This document shows, one piece after another, positions 1-8,177 of a stretch of 35,315 nt of DNA (position 1 is the stretch's first letter; every line of letters starts with the position of its first letter). Source of the DNA: Caulobacteraceae bacterium. Lineage in GTDB: Bacteria > Pseudomonadota > Alphaproteobacteria > Caulobacterales > Caulobacteraceae. The notes beneath the pieces are model-generated. The model saw only the letters and a program-made list of their open reading frames with translations, was not told the origin of the DNA and did not search any database. Location: positions 1-35,315 of the forward strand of contig CANJLH010000030.1 of assembly GCA_947475415.1 (NCBI GenBank), read 5' to 3'. Both the position numbers and the translations under genes were made by a program.

Positions 1-273
1 ACGCCAGGGCTTTAGGTCGAGAAACGACCCGCCGCATTACGCGGCGAGGCGAACCTCTTCAGCGAAGTTATCGTTCGCAGTTAGTTAAAAGCCCGAAACG
101 GTGGGCCAAGCCGAGAGAAAGCTAACACCTTTAGACGTCTGTCGATGCTGATCGGCCCCATGTGCCTTCGTCGAGACCCGAAGGAGGATTGGTGGAGCCG
201 CCGGGAATCGCACCCGGGTCCAGTCCGCTTATTACGTGCGCGTTTATCTCCATAGTCCGGGCGAACCCGGACA
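1..273 (-). ncRNA. ssrA: Two-piece, circularly permuted tmRNA (partial at left edge)
   Basis: Ribosome-rescue RNA acting with SmpB. On the minus strand the acceptor piece comes first. It begins near 272 with a 7-bp hairpin capped by TTCG (255-272), contains a T-arm (CCGGG, 7-nt loop, CCCGG), and ends in CCA at 190. A spacer of about 30 nt follows (160-189). The coding piece starts with GGGGCCG at 159, which pairs with CGGCTCC next to the CCA end to form a 7-bp acceptor stem with one G-U pair. The tag reading frame lies at 37-78, followed by a small hairpin (16-30). The permuted order is the known alphaproteobacterial arrangement. The coding piece probably continues beyond the left edge. A CTATAT box near 281-286 may be the -10 element. 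The exact 5' end is inferred. Confidence 0.93.
37..78 (-). other. tmRNA proteolysis-tag reading frame
   Basis: The resume codon GCG at 78-76 opens a frame of 13 codons plus TAA, encoding ANDNFAEEVRLAA. With the alanine brought by charged tmRNA the tag is AANDNFAEEVRLAA. The AANDNFAEE start matches the Caulobacter tag, and the Leu-Ala-Ala end is the classic ClpXP recognition signal. In Caulobacter crescentus the tag ends VAA, so this ending differs slightly. Confidence 0.9.
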
Positions 274-344
274 AATCCCATATAGGGTGGAATGGTTGCG
301 AAAAGAAGGCGGCGCGGAAACTTCCACCGGTTCGCGGCGACCGC

Positions 345-893
345 CTACATCGCCTCGGCGCCGCGAGTGATGGAGAGCACCCCCGTGCGCGACAGTTCCA
401 CCAGCCCCAGCGGCCGCATCAGCTCGACGAACTTGTCGATCTTGGACGAGGCGCCGGTGAGTTCGAACACGAAACTCTCGTGGGTGGTGTCGATCACCCG
501 CGCTCGGAAGATCTCGGCCAGCTGAAGCGCCTCCATGCGCGCAGGCCCCATGCCCTTCACCTTCACCAGGGCCAGTTCGCGCTCCAGGCCGTTGGGGTCG
601 CGGGAGACGTCGCGGACGTCTCGGGTGGCGACCATCTTGGTGAGCTGGGCCTCGATCTGGGCCAGCACATGTGGCTTGCCGCGGGTGACGATGGTCACCC
701 GGGAAGTGTGGGCGCGCCGGTCGGTCTCGGCGACGGTCAGGCTCTCGATATTGTAGCCGCGGCCGGAGAACAGGCCCACCAGCCGGTGCAGCACCCCAGG
801 CTCGTTGTCCACCAGTACGGCGAAGGTGGCCATGCGCTCAGGCTCTTCCTCGTGGACGGGTTCATATACGGAGCCGGGCTGAGGATCGGACAT
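345..893 (-). CDS. ilvH: Acetolactate synthase small (regulatory) subunit
   Basis: This 182-residue protein is the regulatory partner of IlvB in the first step of valine, leucine and isoleucine synthesis. An N-terminal ACT domain starts around residue 21 (ATFAVLVDNEPGVLHRLVGL), with the GRGYNIESL turn typical of the valine-binding site. The C-terminal half (KVKGMGPARMEAL, VIDTTHESFVFELTG) matches the second ACT-like domain. Length fits the family's usual 160-185 residues, with a short acidic N-terminal extension. It lies 76 bp downstream of ilvB in the same direction and is almost certainly co-transcribed with it. ssrA follows immediately in the same orientation. Confidence 0.96.
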   Translation of the reverse strand: MSDPQPGSVYEPVHEEEPERMATFAVLVDNEPGVLHRLVGLFSGRGYNIESLTVAETDRRAHTSRVTIVTRGKPHVLAQIEAQLTKMVATRDVRDVSRDPNGLERELALVKVKGMGPARMEALQLAEIFRARVIDTTHESFVFELTGASSKIDKFVELMRPLGLVELSRTGVLSITRGAEAM

Positions 894-969
894 GAGCGGA
901 GCCTTTGGGAGATTCGGTGGGGAGGGGTGTCACAGGGCGGCGGCCGCCGAAACGGGGCGGCCGCGCGCG

Positions 970-2763
970 TCACACCAGTTTCTTGCCCGCGTCGTCGATG
1001 ACGGAGCCGAGATCCTGCTGCTCGCCCAGGATCATCTCGTTGTGGGCCTTACCGGAGGGGATCATGGGGAAACAGTTCTCCTCCTTGACCACCCGACAGT
1101 CGAAGATCACCGGGCGGCGGACCTCGATCATCTGGCGGATCTTGTCGTCCAACTCGTCGGGGTGTTCGGCGCGTAGGCCAACGCCGCCGTAGGCCTCAGC
1201 CAGTTTCACGAAATCGGGCAGGCTCTCGGAATAGGAATGGGAGTAGCGCTCGCCGTGCAGCAGCTGCTGCCACTGGCGAACCATGCCCATCCATTCGTTG
1301 TTGAGGATGAAGATCTTGATCGGCAGGTCGTACTGCACCGCTGTCGACATTTCCTGCATGGTCATCTGCACGCTGGCGTCGCCGGCGATGTCGATGACAA
1401 GGCTGTCCGGGTGGGCGATCTGGACACCCACGGCGGCCGGCAGGCCATAGCCCATGGTGCCCAGACCGCCGGAGGTCATCCAACGGTTGGGCTCCTCGAA
1501 GTGGAAGAACTGGGCCGCCCACATCTGGTGCTGGCCGACCTCAGTGGTGATGTAGACGTCCTTGCCGCGGGTGAGAGCATAGAGGCGTTCAATGGCGTAT
1601 TGCGGCTGGATCAGGGTCGGGTTCGGCTTGTAGGCGAAGCCCTTGCGACCCCTCCAAGCATCGATCTGTTTCCACCAGGCGGCCAGGGCGGCCTTGTCGG
1701 GGCTGAACTTGCGTGCGGTCCAGGCGGCGATCAAATCCTCCAGCACCGAGCCCGCGTCGCCGACGATGCCCACGTCGGCGCGGACGTTCTTGCCGATGGA
1801 CGAGGGATCGATGTCGATGTGGATCTTGCGCGACCCTGGCGAGAAGGCGTCCAACCGCCCGGTCACCCGATCATCGAAGCGTGAGCCGACAGCGATCATC
1901 ACGTCGCAGTCATGCATGACGTGGTTGGACTCAAACGACCCGTGCATGCCGACCATCCCCAGCCACTGAGGATTGGCGGCCGGAAAAGCGCCCAGGCCCA
2001 TCAAGGTGGAGGTGACCGGGGCGCCGGTGAGTTCGGCTAGTTTCCGCAGGGCCGCCGCGCCGCGGGCGCCGGCGTTGATGACGCCGCCGCCGTAGTAGAT
2101 CACCGGGCGACGGGCGCCGGCGATCATCTGCGCGGCCTCGGCGATCTTGCCCGCCTCGCCTTTGGTGCGCGGGTGGTAGTTGTGCGAGAACCTCACGTCC
2201 CCGGGACCCTGATAGACGCCCTTGGCGAACTGGACGTCCTTGGGAATGTCGATGACCACCGGACCGGGACGGCCCGAGGTGGCGATGTGGAAAGCCTCGT
2301 GGACGATGCGCGGCAGGTCGGCGACATCCTTCACCAGGTAGTTGTGCTTGGTGCAGGGGCGGGTGATGCCGATGGTGTCGCATTCCTGGAAGGCATCGGT
2401 GCCGATCAGATGTGTGGGCACCTGACCGGTGATCACCACCAGCGGGATGGAATCCATCAAGGCGTCGACGATGCCGGTGACCGCGTTCGTGGCGCCCGGG
2501 CCGGAAGTGACCAGCACCACGCCCGGCTTGCCGGTGGAGCGCGCGTAGCCTTCGGCGGCATGTGTCGCTCCCTGCTCGTGCCGGACCAGGACGTGGCGAA
2601 GGCGCGGTTCCTCGAACAGGGCGTCATATATCGGCAGCACCGCGCCGCCCGGATAACCGAACAGATCGGTTACACCCTGGTCCACCAGGGCGCGGACCAG
2701 CATTTCGGCGCCGGTCATGGTCTCGGCGGTGGCTTCGGCTTGAAGTGTCTTCTGGGCGGTCAT
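970..2763 (-). CDS. ilvB: Acetolactate synthase large (catalytic) subunit
   Basis: A ThDP- and FAD-dependent enzyme of 597 residues that condenses two pyruvates to acetolactate, or pyruvate and 2-oxobutyrate to acetohydroxybutyrate. The N-terminal pyrimidine-binding domain carries the catalytic glutamate in RHEQGATHAAEGYA (E63). The central domain contains the FAD-binding region, and the C-terminal domain has the ThDP/Mg motif, seen as GDAS followed about 25 residues later by NNEW. The GDA variant in place of GDG is also seen in other alphaproteobacterial enzymes. It is followed by ilvH. The leader upstream carries a peptide with Leu and Val codons and an intrinsic terminator, so attenuation by branched-chain aminoacyl-tRNA supply is likely. 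Confidence 0.97.
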   Translation of the reverse strand: MTAQKTLQAEATAETMTGAEMLVRALVDQGVTDLFGYPGGAVLPIYDALFEEPRLRHVLVRHEQGATHAAEGYARSTGKPGVVLVTSGPGATNAVTGIVDALMDSIPLVVITGQVPTHLIGTDAFQECDTIGITRPCTKHNYLVKDVADLPRIVHEAFHIATSGRPGPVVIDIPKDVQFAKGVYQGPGDVRFSHNYHPRTKGEAGKIAEAAQMIAGARRPVIYYGGGVINAGARGAAALRKLAELTGAPVTSTLMGLGAFPAANPQWLGMVGMHGSFESNHVMHDCDVMIAVGSRFDDRVTGRLDAFSPGSRKIHIDIDPSSIGKNVRADVGIVGDAGSVLEDLIAAWTARKFSPDKAALAAWWKQIDAWRGRKGFAYKPNPTLIQPQYAIERLYALTRGKDVYITTEVGQHQMWAAQFFHFEEPNRWMTSGGLGTMGYGLPAAVGVQIAHPDSLVIDIAGDASVQMTMQEMSTAVQYDLPIKIFILNNEWMGMVRQWQQLLHGERYSHSYSESLPDFVKLAEAYGGVGLRAEHPDELDDKIRQMIEVRRPVIFDCRVVKEENCFPMIPSGKAHNEMILGEQQDLGSVIDDAGKKLV

Positions 2764-2789
2764 CGTGTCAGCCTGAGGATTTGGGCATT

Positions 2790-2811
2790 AAAAAAGGCCC
2801 TCTGAGGGCCT
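2790..2811 (-). terminator. Attenuator terminator in the ilvBH leader
   Basis: On the minus strand AGGCCCT, a 3-nt CAG loop and AGGGCCT form a perfect 7-bp stem followed by a run of T (2790-2794 as A on the plus strand). It sits 26 bases before the ilvB start and after a short leader reading frame. That is the position of a transcription attenuator, not of an end-of-operon terminator, because ilvB lies downstream in the same direction. Confidence 0.85.
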
Positions 2812-2830
2812 GGCGCAAGCAACCGTGCGA

Positions 2831-2850
2831 GGGCTGAACGAATTCAGCCC
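2831..2850 (-). promoter_or_regulatory. UUCG-capped leader hairpin upstream of the ilv attenuator
   Basis: GGGCTGAA, the TTCG tetraloop and TTCAGCCC form a perfect 8-bp stem in the transcribed leader. The stop codon of the leader peptide (2844-2846) lies in its 5' arm, so a ribosome finishing the peptide would melt it. The bases at 2845-2851 could also pair, with one bulge, with the 5' arm of the terminator (2805-2812), giving a possible antiterminator. The pairing scheme is inference; the hairpin is seen directly. Confidence 0.65.
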
Positions 2851-2888
2851 CGGGACGGTCGCCTTACGAGTACGAGCTGGGTGCGCAA
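2844..2888 (-). CDS. Candidate ilv leader peptide with Leu-Val-Leu-Val run
   Basis: A 14-codon frame starting at TTG (2888-2886) with a GGAGA ribosome-binding site at 2896-2900, 7 nt upstream. It encodes MRTQLVLVRRPSRG and stops inside the downstream hairpin. The four tandem branched-chain codons are CTC GTA CTC GTA. GTA is expected to be uncommon in such a GC-rich genome, which would make stalling sensitive to charged tRNA-Val. The frame is followed by the hairpin and intrinsic terminator, as in attenuated amino-acid operons. A TTGACG at 2940-2945 could be the -35 box; no clear -10 was found. The non-ATG start is the main uncertainty. Confidence 0.65.
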   Translation of the reverse strand: MRTQLVLVRRPSRG

Positions 2889-2964
2889 CGGCGCGTCTCC
2901 GATTTGATCGGTCGCCGATGTGCCATGCGAGGCGCTTCGCGTCAACCACCGGGACGTTGCAGGC

Positions 2965-3444
2965 TTATTGCCGGGCTGCACGACACGCGTCGAGATTCGC
3001 CCTGGCGGTGGATTTCGCAGACGCGGCCTGGGCCACATGGTCGGGCGCCCGCACGCAGAGCTCGACCACATAGCCATTGGGGTCGCGCAGATAAAGCGAG
3101 CGGATGAATCCGTGATCCACAGGTCCGCGCAGATCGGCGCCTCTGGCCTTGGCGTCGGTGAAGGCGCGGTCGAACGCCGCATCGTCCACCTCAAGCGCCA
3201 TGTGCAGGTCGAAGTCCTGGCGTGGTGAGAAGTCGAACGGCGAATCCTTGACCTCGAAAAAGGCGACATAGGCGCCGTCGGCCATCCGGAAGAAGCTATG
3301 GAGGGCGTGGACGGGGCGGCCGGTCTTCGACTCTTCCAAGGCGAAGGCGGCGGCGAATTCGAGGCCGAGGAGGTCCTCGTAGAACGCCCGGGTTTCCTCG
3401 GAATCGCGGCAGCGGAACGCCATGTGGTGGAGCGATCTGATCAT
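2965..3444 (-). CDS. VOC-superfamily (glyoxalase/dioxygenase fold) protein
   Basis: A 159-residue protein with two beta-alpha-beta-beta-beta modules of the vicinal oxygen chelate fold. The first begins MIRSLHHMAFRCRD with FYEDLLGLEF, and the second includes DLHMALEVDD and RDPNGYVVELC. Candidate metal ligands are H7, H81 and E129, the usual His/His/Glu pattern. The substrate cannot be read from sequence; glyoxalase I, fosfomycin-resistance-like and extradiol dioxygenase-like proteins all share this fold. It lies between miaA and the ilv leader, all on the minus strand, with no sign of functional linkage. The last 20 or so residues (Ala/Arg-rich) lie beyond the domain. Confidence 0.85.
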   Translation of the reverse strand: MIRSLHHMAFRCRDSEETRAFYEDLLGLEFAAAFALEESKTGRPVHALHSFFRMADGAYVAFFEVKDSPFDFSPRQDFDLHMALEVDDAAFDRAFTDAKARGADLRGPVDHGFIRSLYLRDPNGYVVELCVRAPDHVAQAASAKSTARANLDACRAARQ

Positions 3445-3479
3445 GGGGCGAGGTTAGGACCGGGCGGCGCGCGCGGCAA

Positions 3480-4406
3480 TCATGACGACTGGTCGGTGGC
3501 CGATTTCCATTGCGTCCACTGCTCGGCCGGCGCGCCGGCGGTGATGCGCGGCCAGTCCGGGACCTGGTTGCGCTGCCAGGTGAGCTGGCGCTTGGCGTAG
3601 CGGCGGGTGGCGGTCTTGGCGGCGGCCAGCGCCTCGGCCAGGGTGGTCTCGCCGCGCAGGTGGGCGGCGAATTCCGCAACGCCCAGGGCCTTCATGGCGG
3701 GCAGGGCGGTGTCCAGGCCGCGGTCGGCCAGGGCTACGACCTCCTCCAACGCACCTTTGCCGACCATGGCCTCGAGCCGGGCGTCGCAGCGGGCGTAGAG
3801 CACATCACGGGGCGGCTCGAGGACCACGCCGCGCCAGCTTTCCGCCGCGAGCGAGGGCTTCGTTCGGGCCTGCCAGTCTGAGAGCGCAGCGCCAGTGGCG
3901 GCGAACACCTCCCAGGCCCGGGTCAGGCGCTGGCGGTCTCCCGGGCTGATTCGCGCCACGGCGGCGGGGTCCGCGGCGGCGAGGCGGTCGCGAAATTCAG
4001 CTTCACCAAGGTTTGCAAAGTCGTTGGCGGCCTGCCGGCGGACATCGCCGGGGACAGGTGGAATCTCGGCAAGGCCTTTGGTCAGGGCATGGAAATAAAG
4101 GCCCGTGCCGCCCACAATGATCGCCTGGCGGCCGCGCCCGGCGATATGGGCCAGGACCTCTTCAGCCGCCCTCAGCCAGCGTCCGGTCGACCAGCCGTCG
4201 GCGGCGTCGGCGGTCCCGTACAGGTGGTGCGGCGCGGCGGCTTCCTCCTCGGGGGTCGGGCGCGCGGTCAGCACCCTAAGATCGGCGTACAGCTGCAGCG
4301 CGTCAGCATTGACGATCTCGCCGCCGGTTTGCGCGGCGAGCCGCAGCGCAAGCGCTGACTTGCCGCTTGCCGTCGGGCCGGCGATCAGCCAGATGCGGGG
4401 CTCCAT
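3480..4406 (-). CDS. miaA: tRNA dimethylallyltransferase
   Basis: Transfers dimethylallyl from DMAPP to A37 of tRNAs reading UNN codons. The protein is 308 residues, the normal size. The P-loop GPTASGKS is at about residues 10-17, followed by the substrate region [18 protein letters not shown]. The [14 protein letters not shown] motif is present, and the C-terminal tRNA-binding segment [14 protein letters not shown] is intact. The frame stays open upstream to 4760, but that extension has no similarity to the family and overlaps serB, so I place the start at [10 protein letters not shown]. This makes its start codon overlap the divergent serB start codon within the same CATG. Confidence 0.95.
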   Translation of the reverse strand: MEPRIWLIAGPTASGKSALALRLAAQTGGEIVNADALQLYADLRVLTARPTPEEEAAAPHHLYGTADAADGWSTGRWLRAAEEVLAHIAGRGRQAIIVGGTGLYFHALTKGLAEIPPVPGDVRRQAANDFANLGEAEFRDRLAAADPAAVARISPGDRQRLTRAWEVFAATGAALSDWQARTKPSLAAESWRGVVLEPPRDVLYARCDARLEAMVGKGALEEVVALADRGLDTALPAMKALGVAEFAAHLRGETTLAEALAAAKTATRRYAKRQLTWQRNQVPDWPRITAGAPAEQWTQWKSATDQSS

Positions 4407-5298
4407 GCAGCTTGCTCTCACCCTTGTCAGTCCGCAGGCGGACGCGCCGGAAGCGGCGGTCACCGATCTCGCCAAAGCGCTCGCAAGCGTCGGCGCCCGC
4501 GTCAAGGAGCCCCGGCCGCTGGGGCCCGGTGCGCTGGACTTGCTTGTGGAGGCCGATGACCTCGCTTCGGCGCGCGCTGCTGCCCGCCAGACGCTGGCCG
4601 CAGCGCCCATCGACGTATGCGTGCAGCCCTGGAACGGTCGCCGGAAGCGGCTGTTCGTGGCCGACATGGACTCCACGATCATCGGCTGCGAATGCCTGGA
4701 CGAACTGGCCGATTTCGCCGGCGTGAAGGATGCGGTCTCGGCGATCACCGAGCGGGCCATGCGCGGCGAGATCGCCTTCGAGGGCGCGCTTCGCGAGCGG
4801 GTGGCGATGCTGAAGGGCCTGGACCTCGCATCGCTGGAGCGGGCCTACGCTGAGCGGGTGCGCCTCAATCCTGGCGCGCGGATTCTGGTGCGGACCATGG
4901 CCGAAAATGGCGCGCGCTGTGTGCTGGTCTCGGGTGGTTTCAACTATTTCACCAGCCGGGTCGCCGCGGCGGCTGGCTTCCATGCCGACCGAGCCAACTC
5001 GCTGGGCGCGGCGAACGGACGGCTGACCGGAACCGTCGGCGAGCCGATCCTGGGGCGCGAGGCCAAGCTGGCGGCGCTTACCGAGGAGGCCGCGGCCCTG
5101 GGTGCGCCGCTGATGGCGGCCATCGCTATCGGCGACGGCGCCAACGACCTGGCGATGATCGGGGCGGCGGGCCTAGGGATCGCCTACCGCGCCAAGCCCA
5201 TCGTCGCCGCCGAGGCCGACTGTGCGGTGGATCACGCCGACCTCACTGCCGTGCTCTATTTCCAGGGCTACCGGGCGGATGAGTTCGTGAGGGACTGA
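4405..5298 (+). CDS. serB: Phosphoserine phosphatase
   Basis: Last step of serine biosynthesis, phosphoserine to serine. A HAD-superfamily enzyme of 297 residues. An ACT-like N-terminal region of about 75 residues precedes the catalytic domain. Motif I is DMDST (nucleophile D87, acid D89), motif II is LVSGGFNYF, the lysine motif is GREAKL, and motif IV is [10 protein letters not shown]. Start chosen at MQLALTLV; an in-frame ATG 12 bases upstream (4393) would add only four residues. Its start codon overlaps that of divergent miaA. The downstream HAD gene overlaps its stop by one base (TGATG), so the two are probably translated together. Confidence 0.96.
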   Translation: MQLALTLVSPQADAPEAAVTDLAKALASVGARVKEPRPLGPGALDLLVEADDLASARAAARQTLAAAPIDVCVQPWNGRRKRLFVADMDSTIIGCECLDELADFAGVKDAVSAITERAMRGEIAFEGALRERVAMLKGLDLASLERAYAERVRLNPGARILVRTMAENGARCVLVSGGFNYFTSRVAAAAGFHADRANSLGAANGRLTGTVGEPILGREAKLAALTEEAAALGAPLMAAIAIGDGANDLAMIGAAGLGIAYRAKPIVAAEADCAVDHADLTAVLYFQGYRADEFVRD

Positions 5299-5969
5299 TG
5301 AGCCTGCCCCGCCAGGTCCGCGCCGTCGTGTTCGACATGGACGGTCTGCTGGTGGACACCGAGATCGTGGTCTATCGCGCCATGCAACGGGCCGCCGGGG
5401 CGCAGGGCGGCGAATTGCCGATGGCGACCTTCCTGCGGATGGTGGGCCTGCAGCACGCGGCCAGCGACCGGATCGTCGCCGATCACTTCGGACCCGGCTT
5501 CGACATGGACGCCTGGCGCAACCACGTGAGCCTGCACTTTGACGAGGAGCTTGCCGCTGGAATCGCGCTCAAGACCGGCGCGCTGGAAATCCTGGACCAT
5601 TTGGACGCCCTTGGCATGCCGAGAGCCATCGCCACCTCGTCCAGCCTGGAGTCGGTGCGGGGAAGCCTGGGGCCGCACGGTCTCGTTGACCGCTTTCACG
5701 TTCTGATCACCCGCGACGTGCAGGTGAACGGTAAGCCGCACCCAGAGCCGTTCCTGAAAGCCGCCGCGGCCCTGGGCGTTAATCCGGCCGACTGCCTGGC
5801 GTTGGAAGACTCCCATAACGGCGTCCGCGCCGCGGCAGCGGCCGGGATGATGACGGTGATGGTGCCCGACATGCTCGATCCGACGGAGGAGATGGAAACG
5901 CTCTGCGTTCGCATCGCACGCGACCTGCATGAGGTGCGGGAGTTGTTGGCGGCGCAGGCGTTGGCTTGA
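5298..5969 (+). CDS. HAD-family phosphatase (beta-phosphoglucomutase-like)
   Basis: A 223-residue haloacid dehalogenase-like hydrolase with a C1 cap. Motif I is FDMDGLLVDTE (D13, D15), motif II is ATSSS, motif III lies at KPHPEPF, and motif IV is LEDSHNGVRAAAAAGM. This set is typical of the subfamily that includes beta-phosphoglucomutase, phosphoglycolate phosphatase and various sugar-phosphate phosphatases; the substrate is not determinable here. It overlaps serB by one base and must share its transcript. The convergent hflC stop is only 3 bases past its own stop, leaving no room for a separate terminator. Confidence 0.9.
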   Translation: MSLPRQVRAVVFDMDGLLVDTEIVVYRAMQRAAGAQGGELPMATFLRMVGLQHAASDRIVADHFGPGFDMDAWRNHVSLHFDEELAAGIALKTGALEILDHLDALGMPRAIATSSSLESVRGSLGPHGLVDRFHVLITRDVQVNGKPHPEPFLKAAAALGVNPADCLALEDSHNGVRAAAAAGMMTVMVPDMLDPTEEMETLCVRIARDLHEVRELLAAQALA

Positions 5970-5972
5970 CGT

Positions 5973-6863
5973 CTACCGCGCCGCCGGCCCGCGCTCGAAA
6001 TAGCGAAAGAATGCGCTGTCGGGGGAGAGCACCATGGTGGTGTCGCCCTGGCCCAGCGAAGACTCATAGGCCTGCATGGAGCGGTAGAAGGCCGCAAAGC
6101 TCGGGTCGCGTCCAAAGCTCTGGGCGAAGATGCGGGTGCGCAAGGCGTCGCCCTCGCCACGGACTTGCTCGGCGGCCTGAGTGGCCTCGGCCAGGGTGAT
6201 CACCACCTCCTTATCGGCGGCGGCGATGATCTCGCGCTTCTGCTGCTCGCCCTGGGCGCGGTATTGCGCCGCCTCCTGCTGACGGGCGGTCTGCATGCGC
6301 CGGAACGTCGTCGGCAGGTTCTGGGCGGGCAGGTCTGCGCGGCGGATGCGCACGTCAATGACCTCGATCCCGAACTTGGAGGCCTGCGCCCGGCGGGCCA
6401 TGTCCGTCCGGATCGCCAGCATCAGGGCGCCGCGGCGACTGGACACGATGTCCTTTGAAGTCGCCGTTCCAAGCACCTGACGCAATGAGGAATTCAGCAA
6501 CCGCTCAATGCGGTCATTGGCGGTGTTGGCGTCTCGCAGGGTGCGGAAATACTGCAGCGGATTGGAGATGCGGTAGCGGATGAAGGCGTCGACCACCAGC
6601 CGCTGCTGGTCCGAACCGGTGATTTCCTCTTCTTCGGCTTCCTGGGCCAGGTTGCGTTTGTCGAGCAGGATCACCTCGTCCAGGAACGGCGCCTTCATGT
6701 GCAGGCCAGGGTTCGGCGACCGCGGTGAATTGAGGACGCGCACCGGTTCGCCGAAGCGCGTGATGATCGCCTGATGGCGCTGGTCGACGATGAAAAGGGT
6801 GTTGAAAGTGAGTATCAGGGCGAAGAGGGCGATGACGCTCCAGGTCACGAGACTGCGGCTCAT
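5973..6863 (-). CDS. hflC: HflC, modulator of FtsH protease
   Basis: A 296-residue SPFH/prohibitin-domain protein anchored by one N-terminal transmembrane helix (about residues 7-27), with the bulk in the periplasm. HflC and HflK form a large membrane cage around the FtsH protease and restrict its action on membrane proteins. The SPFH start is seen at LFIVDQRHQAIITRFGEPVRVL. A long helical segment near 190-240 (RRMQTARQQEAAQYRAQGEQQKREI) is characteristic. Its start overlaps the end of hflK by four bases (ATGA), so the two are translationally coupled. Confidence 0.95.
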   Translation of the reverse strand: MSRSLVTWSVIALFALILTFNTLFIVDQRHQAIITRFGEPVRVLNSPRSPNPGLHMKAPFLDEVILLDKRNLAQEAEEEEITGSDQQRLVVDAFIRYRISNPLQYFRTLRDANTANDRIERLLNSSLRQVLGTATSKDIVSSRRGALMLAIRTDMARRAQASKFGIEVIDVRIRRADLPAQNLPTTFRRMQTARQQEAAQYRAQGEQQKREIIAAADKEVVITLAEATQAAEQVRGEGDALRTRIFAQSFGRDPSFAAFYRSMQAYESSLGQGDTTMVLSPDSAFFRYFERGPAAR

Positions 6864-8047
6864 CGTGCGGCTCCCTGCTGCGGCGCCGTGGTCGTCTGGG
6901 CCTGTGGGGTGGGGGCGGCGGGCTGCAGACCGCGAATGGCCGCTTCGCTGGCGGCGCGGGGTTTGAACGCGTCCGGTGGCAGGATGATCGGGGCCGATGC
7001 GCCCTTCGCATCGACGATCACCTTGTTCGAGCGGCTGAGCACCCGCTGCATGGTCTCGATATAGAGGCGGTCACGGGTGACGCCGGGCGCGCGGCGGTAT
7101 TCGTCCAGAATCTGCGTAAAGCGGGCCGCGTCGCCGGTGGCTTCCCGCACGGCCTGTTCCTTATAGGCCAGGGCCGACTGAGTGATCCGCGCGGCCTCGC
7201 CGCGGGCTTCCGGCACCACGCGGTTCAGATAGGCGTTGGCTTCGTTCTTGGCCGATTCCGCGTCCTGCAGAGCGCTTTGCACGTCCCGGGCCGCCGGTTT
7301 GACCTCGGCTGGCGGATTGACGTTGCGGATCTGCACCTCGACCACGCTGACGCCCGCACCCCATGCGTCCAGAGCCTTCTGCATCAGTTCCGCGGTCTCC
7401 GTCTGGGCGCGCCCTCGGTTGGTGTTTTGAAGGGCTGCGAACTCAGACTTGCCGACCACCTCGCGCATGGCGCTCTCGGCGATCGCCTTCACGGCGTTCT
7501 CGGGGTTGTCGATGGTGAACAGATAGCGGGCCGGGTCGGCTATCCGCCAGGTGACGCTGAAGTTCAGATCGACGATGTTCTCGTCGCCGGTGAGCATCAG
7601 GCTCTCGCCGGGAACCTCTGCGCCGGCGACGCCGCCGATGTCGGTGCGCTGCAGGGAGGTGACGGCGACCTTTTGGACGCCCTCGATGGGGGCTGGGATA
7701 TGGTAGCGAAGACCGGGCGACTCGGTGCGCGAATAGGCGCCGAAGGTGGTGACCACGCCGGCTTCATTCGGCTGGATCACATAGAAGCCCGAAAGCGCCC
7801 AAAGGCCGACGGCGACCCCCACGATCCCCACCAGCGCACCGGGTTGCACACCCCGCCCGCCGCCGCCGAAAATCCCGCCGAGCCAAGCCGACAGCCGTTC
7901 GCCGAAATCGCCCAGGTCAGGCCTATCCGGCCGATTCGGAGCCCCGCGGTTGGGTCCGCCAGGCTTGCGGGGCGGCGGCCGATCGTCGTCACCTTGCGGC
8001 GGCGGTGATCCCCAAGGGCCGGGGTTGGCGTTGTCATTCCAGGGCAT
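6860..8047 (-). CDS. hflK: HflK, modulator of FtsH protease
   Basis: A 395-residue partner of HflC. The first 60 or so residues are a Pro/Gly/Asp-rich cytoplasmic tail, followed by a glycine-rich patch and one transmembrane helix (VGIVGVAVGLWALSGFYVI). The SPFH domain begins at QPNEAGVVTTFGAYSRTESPGLRYHIP, followed by the coiled-coil region (KNEANAYLNRVVPEARGEAARI). The C-terminal tail is rich in Ala, Pro, Gln and Thr. It is the first gene of hflKC. The 130-base gap to divergent mrp should contain promoters for both. Confidence 0.95.
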   Translation of the reverse strand: MPWNDNANPGPWGSPPPQGDDDRPPPRKPGGPNRGAPNRPDRPDLGDFGERLSAWLGGIFGGGGRGVQPGALVGIVGVAVGLWALSGFYVIQPNEAGVVTTFGAYSRTESPGLRYHIPAPIEGVQKVAVTSLQRTDIGGVAGAEVPGESLMLTGDENIVDLNFSVTWRIADPARYLFTIDNPENAVKAIAESAMREVVGKSEFAALQNTNRGRAQTETAELMQKALDAWGAGVSVVEVQIRNVNPPAEVKPAARDVQSALQDAESAKNEANAYLNRVVPEARGEAARITQSALAYKEQAVREATGDAARFTQILDEYRRAPGVTRDRLYIETMQRVLSRSNKVIVDAKGASAPIILPPDAFKPRAASEAAIRGLQPAAPTPQAQTTTAPQQGAAR

Positions 8048-8106
8048 GTCGTGGTCGCGTCTCGGCGTCTTGTCTCGGCGCGGCTGCGTCGTTCGCCCGG
8101 ATGGGC

Positions 8107-8135
8107 TTGTAAACCGGCGCTGTGACCCGGATATG
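8107..8135 (+). promoter_or_regulatory. Possible promoter of mrp
   Basis: TTGTAA (8107-8112) and GATATG (8130-8135) are separated by 17 bases, fitting a housekeeping-type promoter 43 bases before the mrp start. The match is moderate and there is no further support. Confidence 0.3.
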
Positions 8136-8177
8136 AGACCCCTTAACGGTCAACGCAAGTCATTCCAGGTTTCTAAA

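Noticed and set aside
255..272. TTCG-capped hairpin as a terminator of ilvH
   Set aside because: No T run follows, and it fits as a structural stem at the 5' end of the tmRNA acceptor piece.
2866..2928. Alternative 20-codon ATG-started leader peptide before ilvB (starting at the ATG near 2927)
   Set aside because: It has only one branched-chain codon (a single Ile) and no ribosome-binding site, unlike the TTG-started frame with the LVLV run.
4407..4760. N-terminal extension of miaA upstream of [10 protein letters not shown]
   Set aside because: The extension is Ser/Ala/Arg-rich, antisense to serB, and would place about 118 residues before the P-loop, unlike any MiaA.
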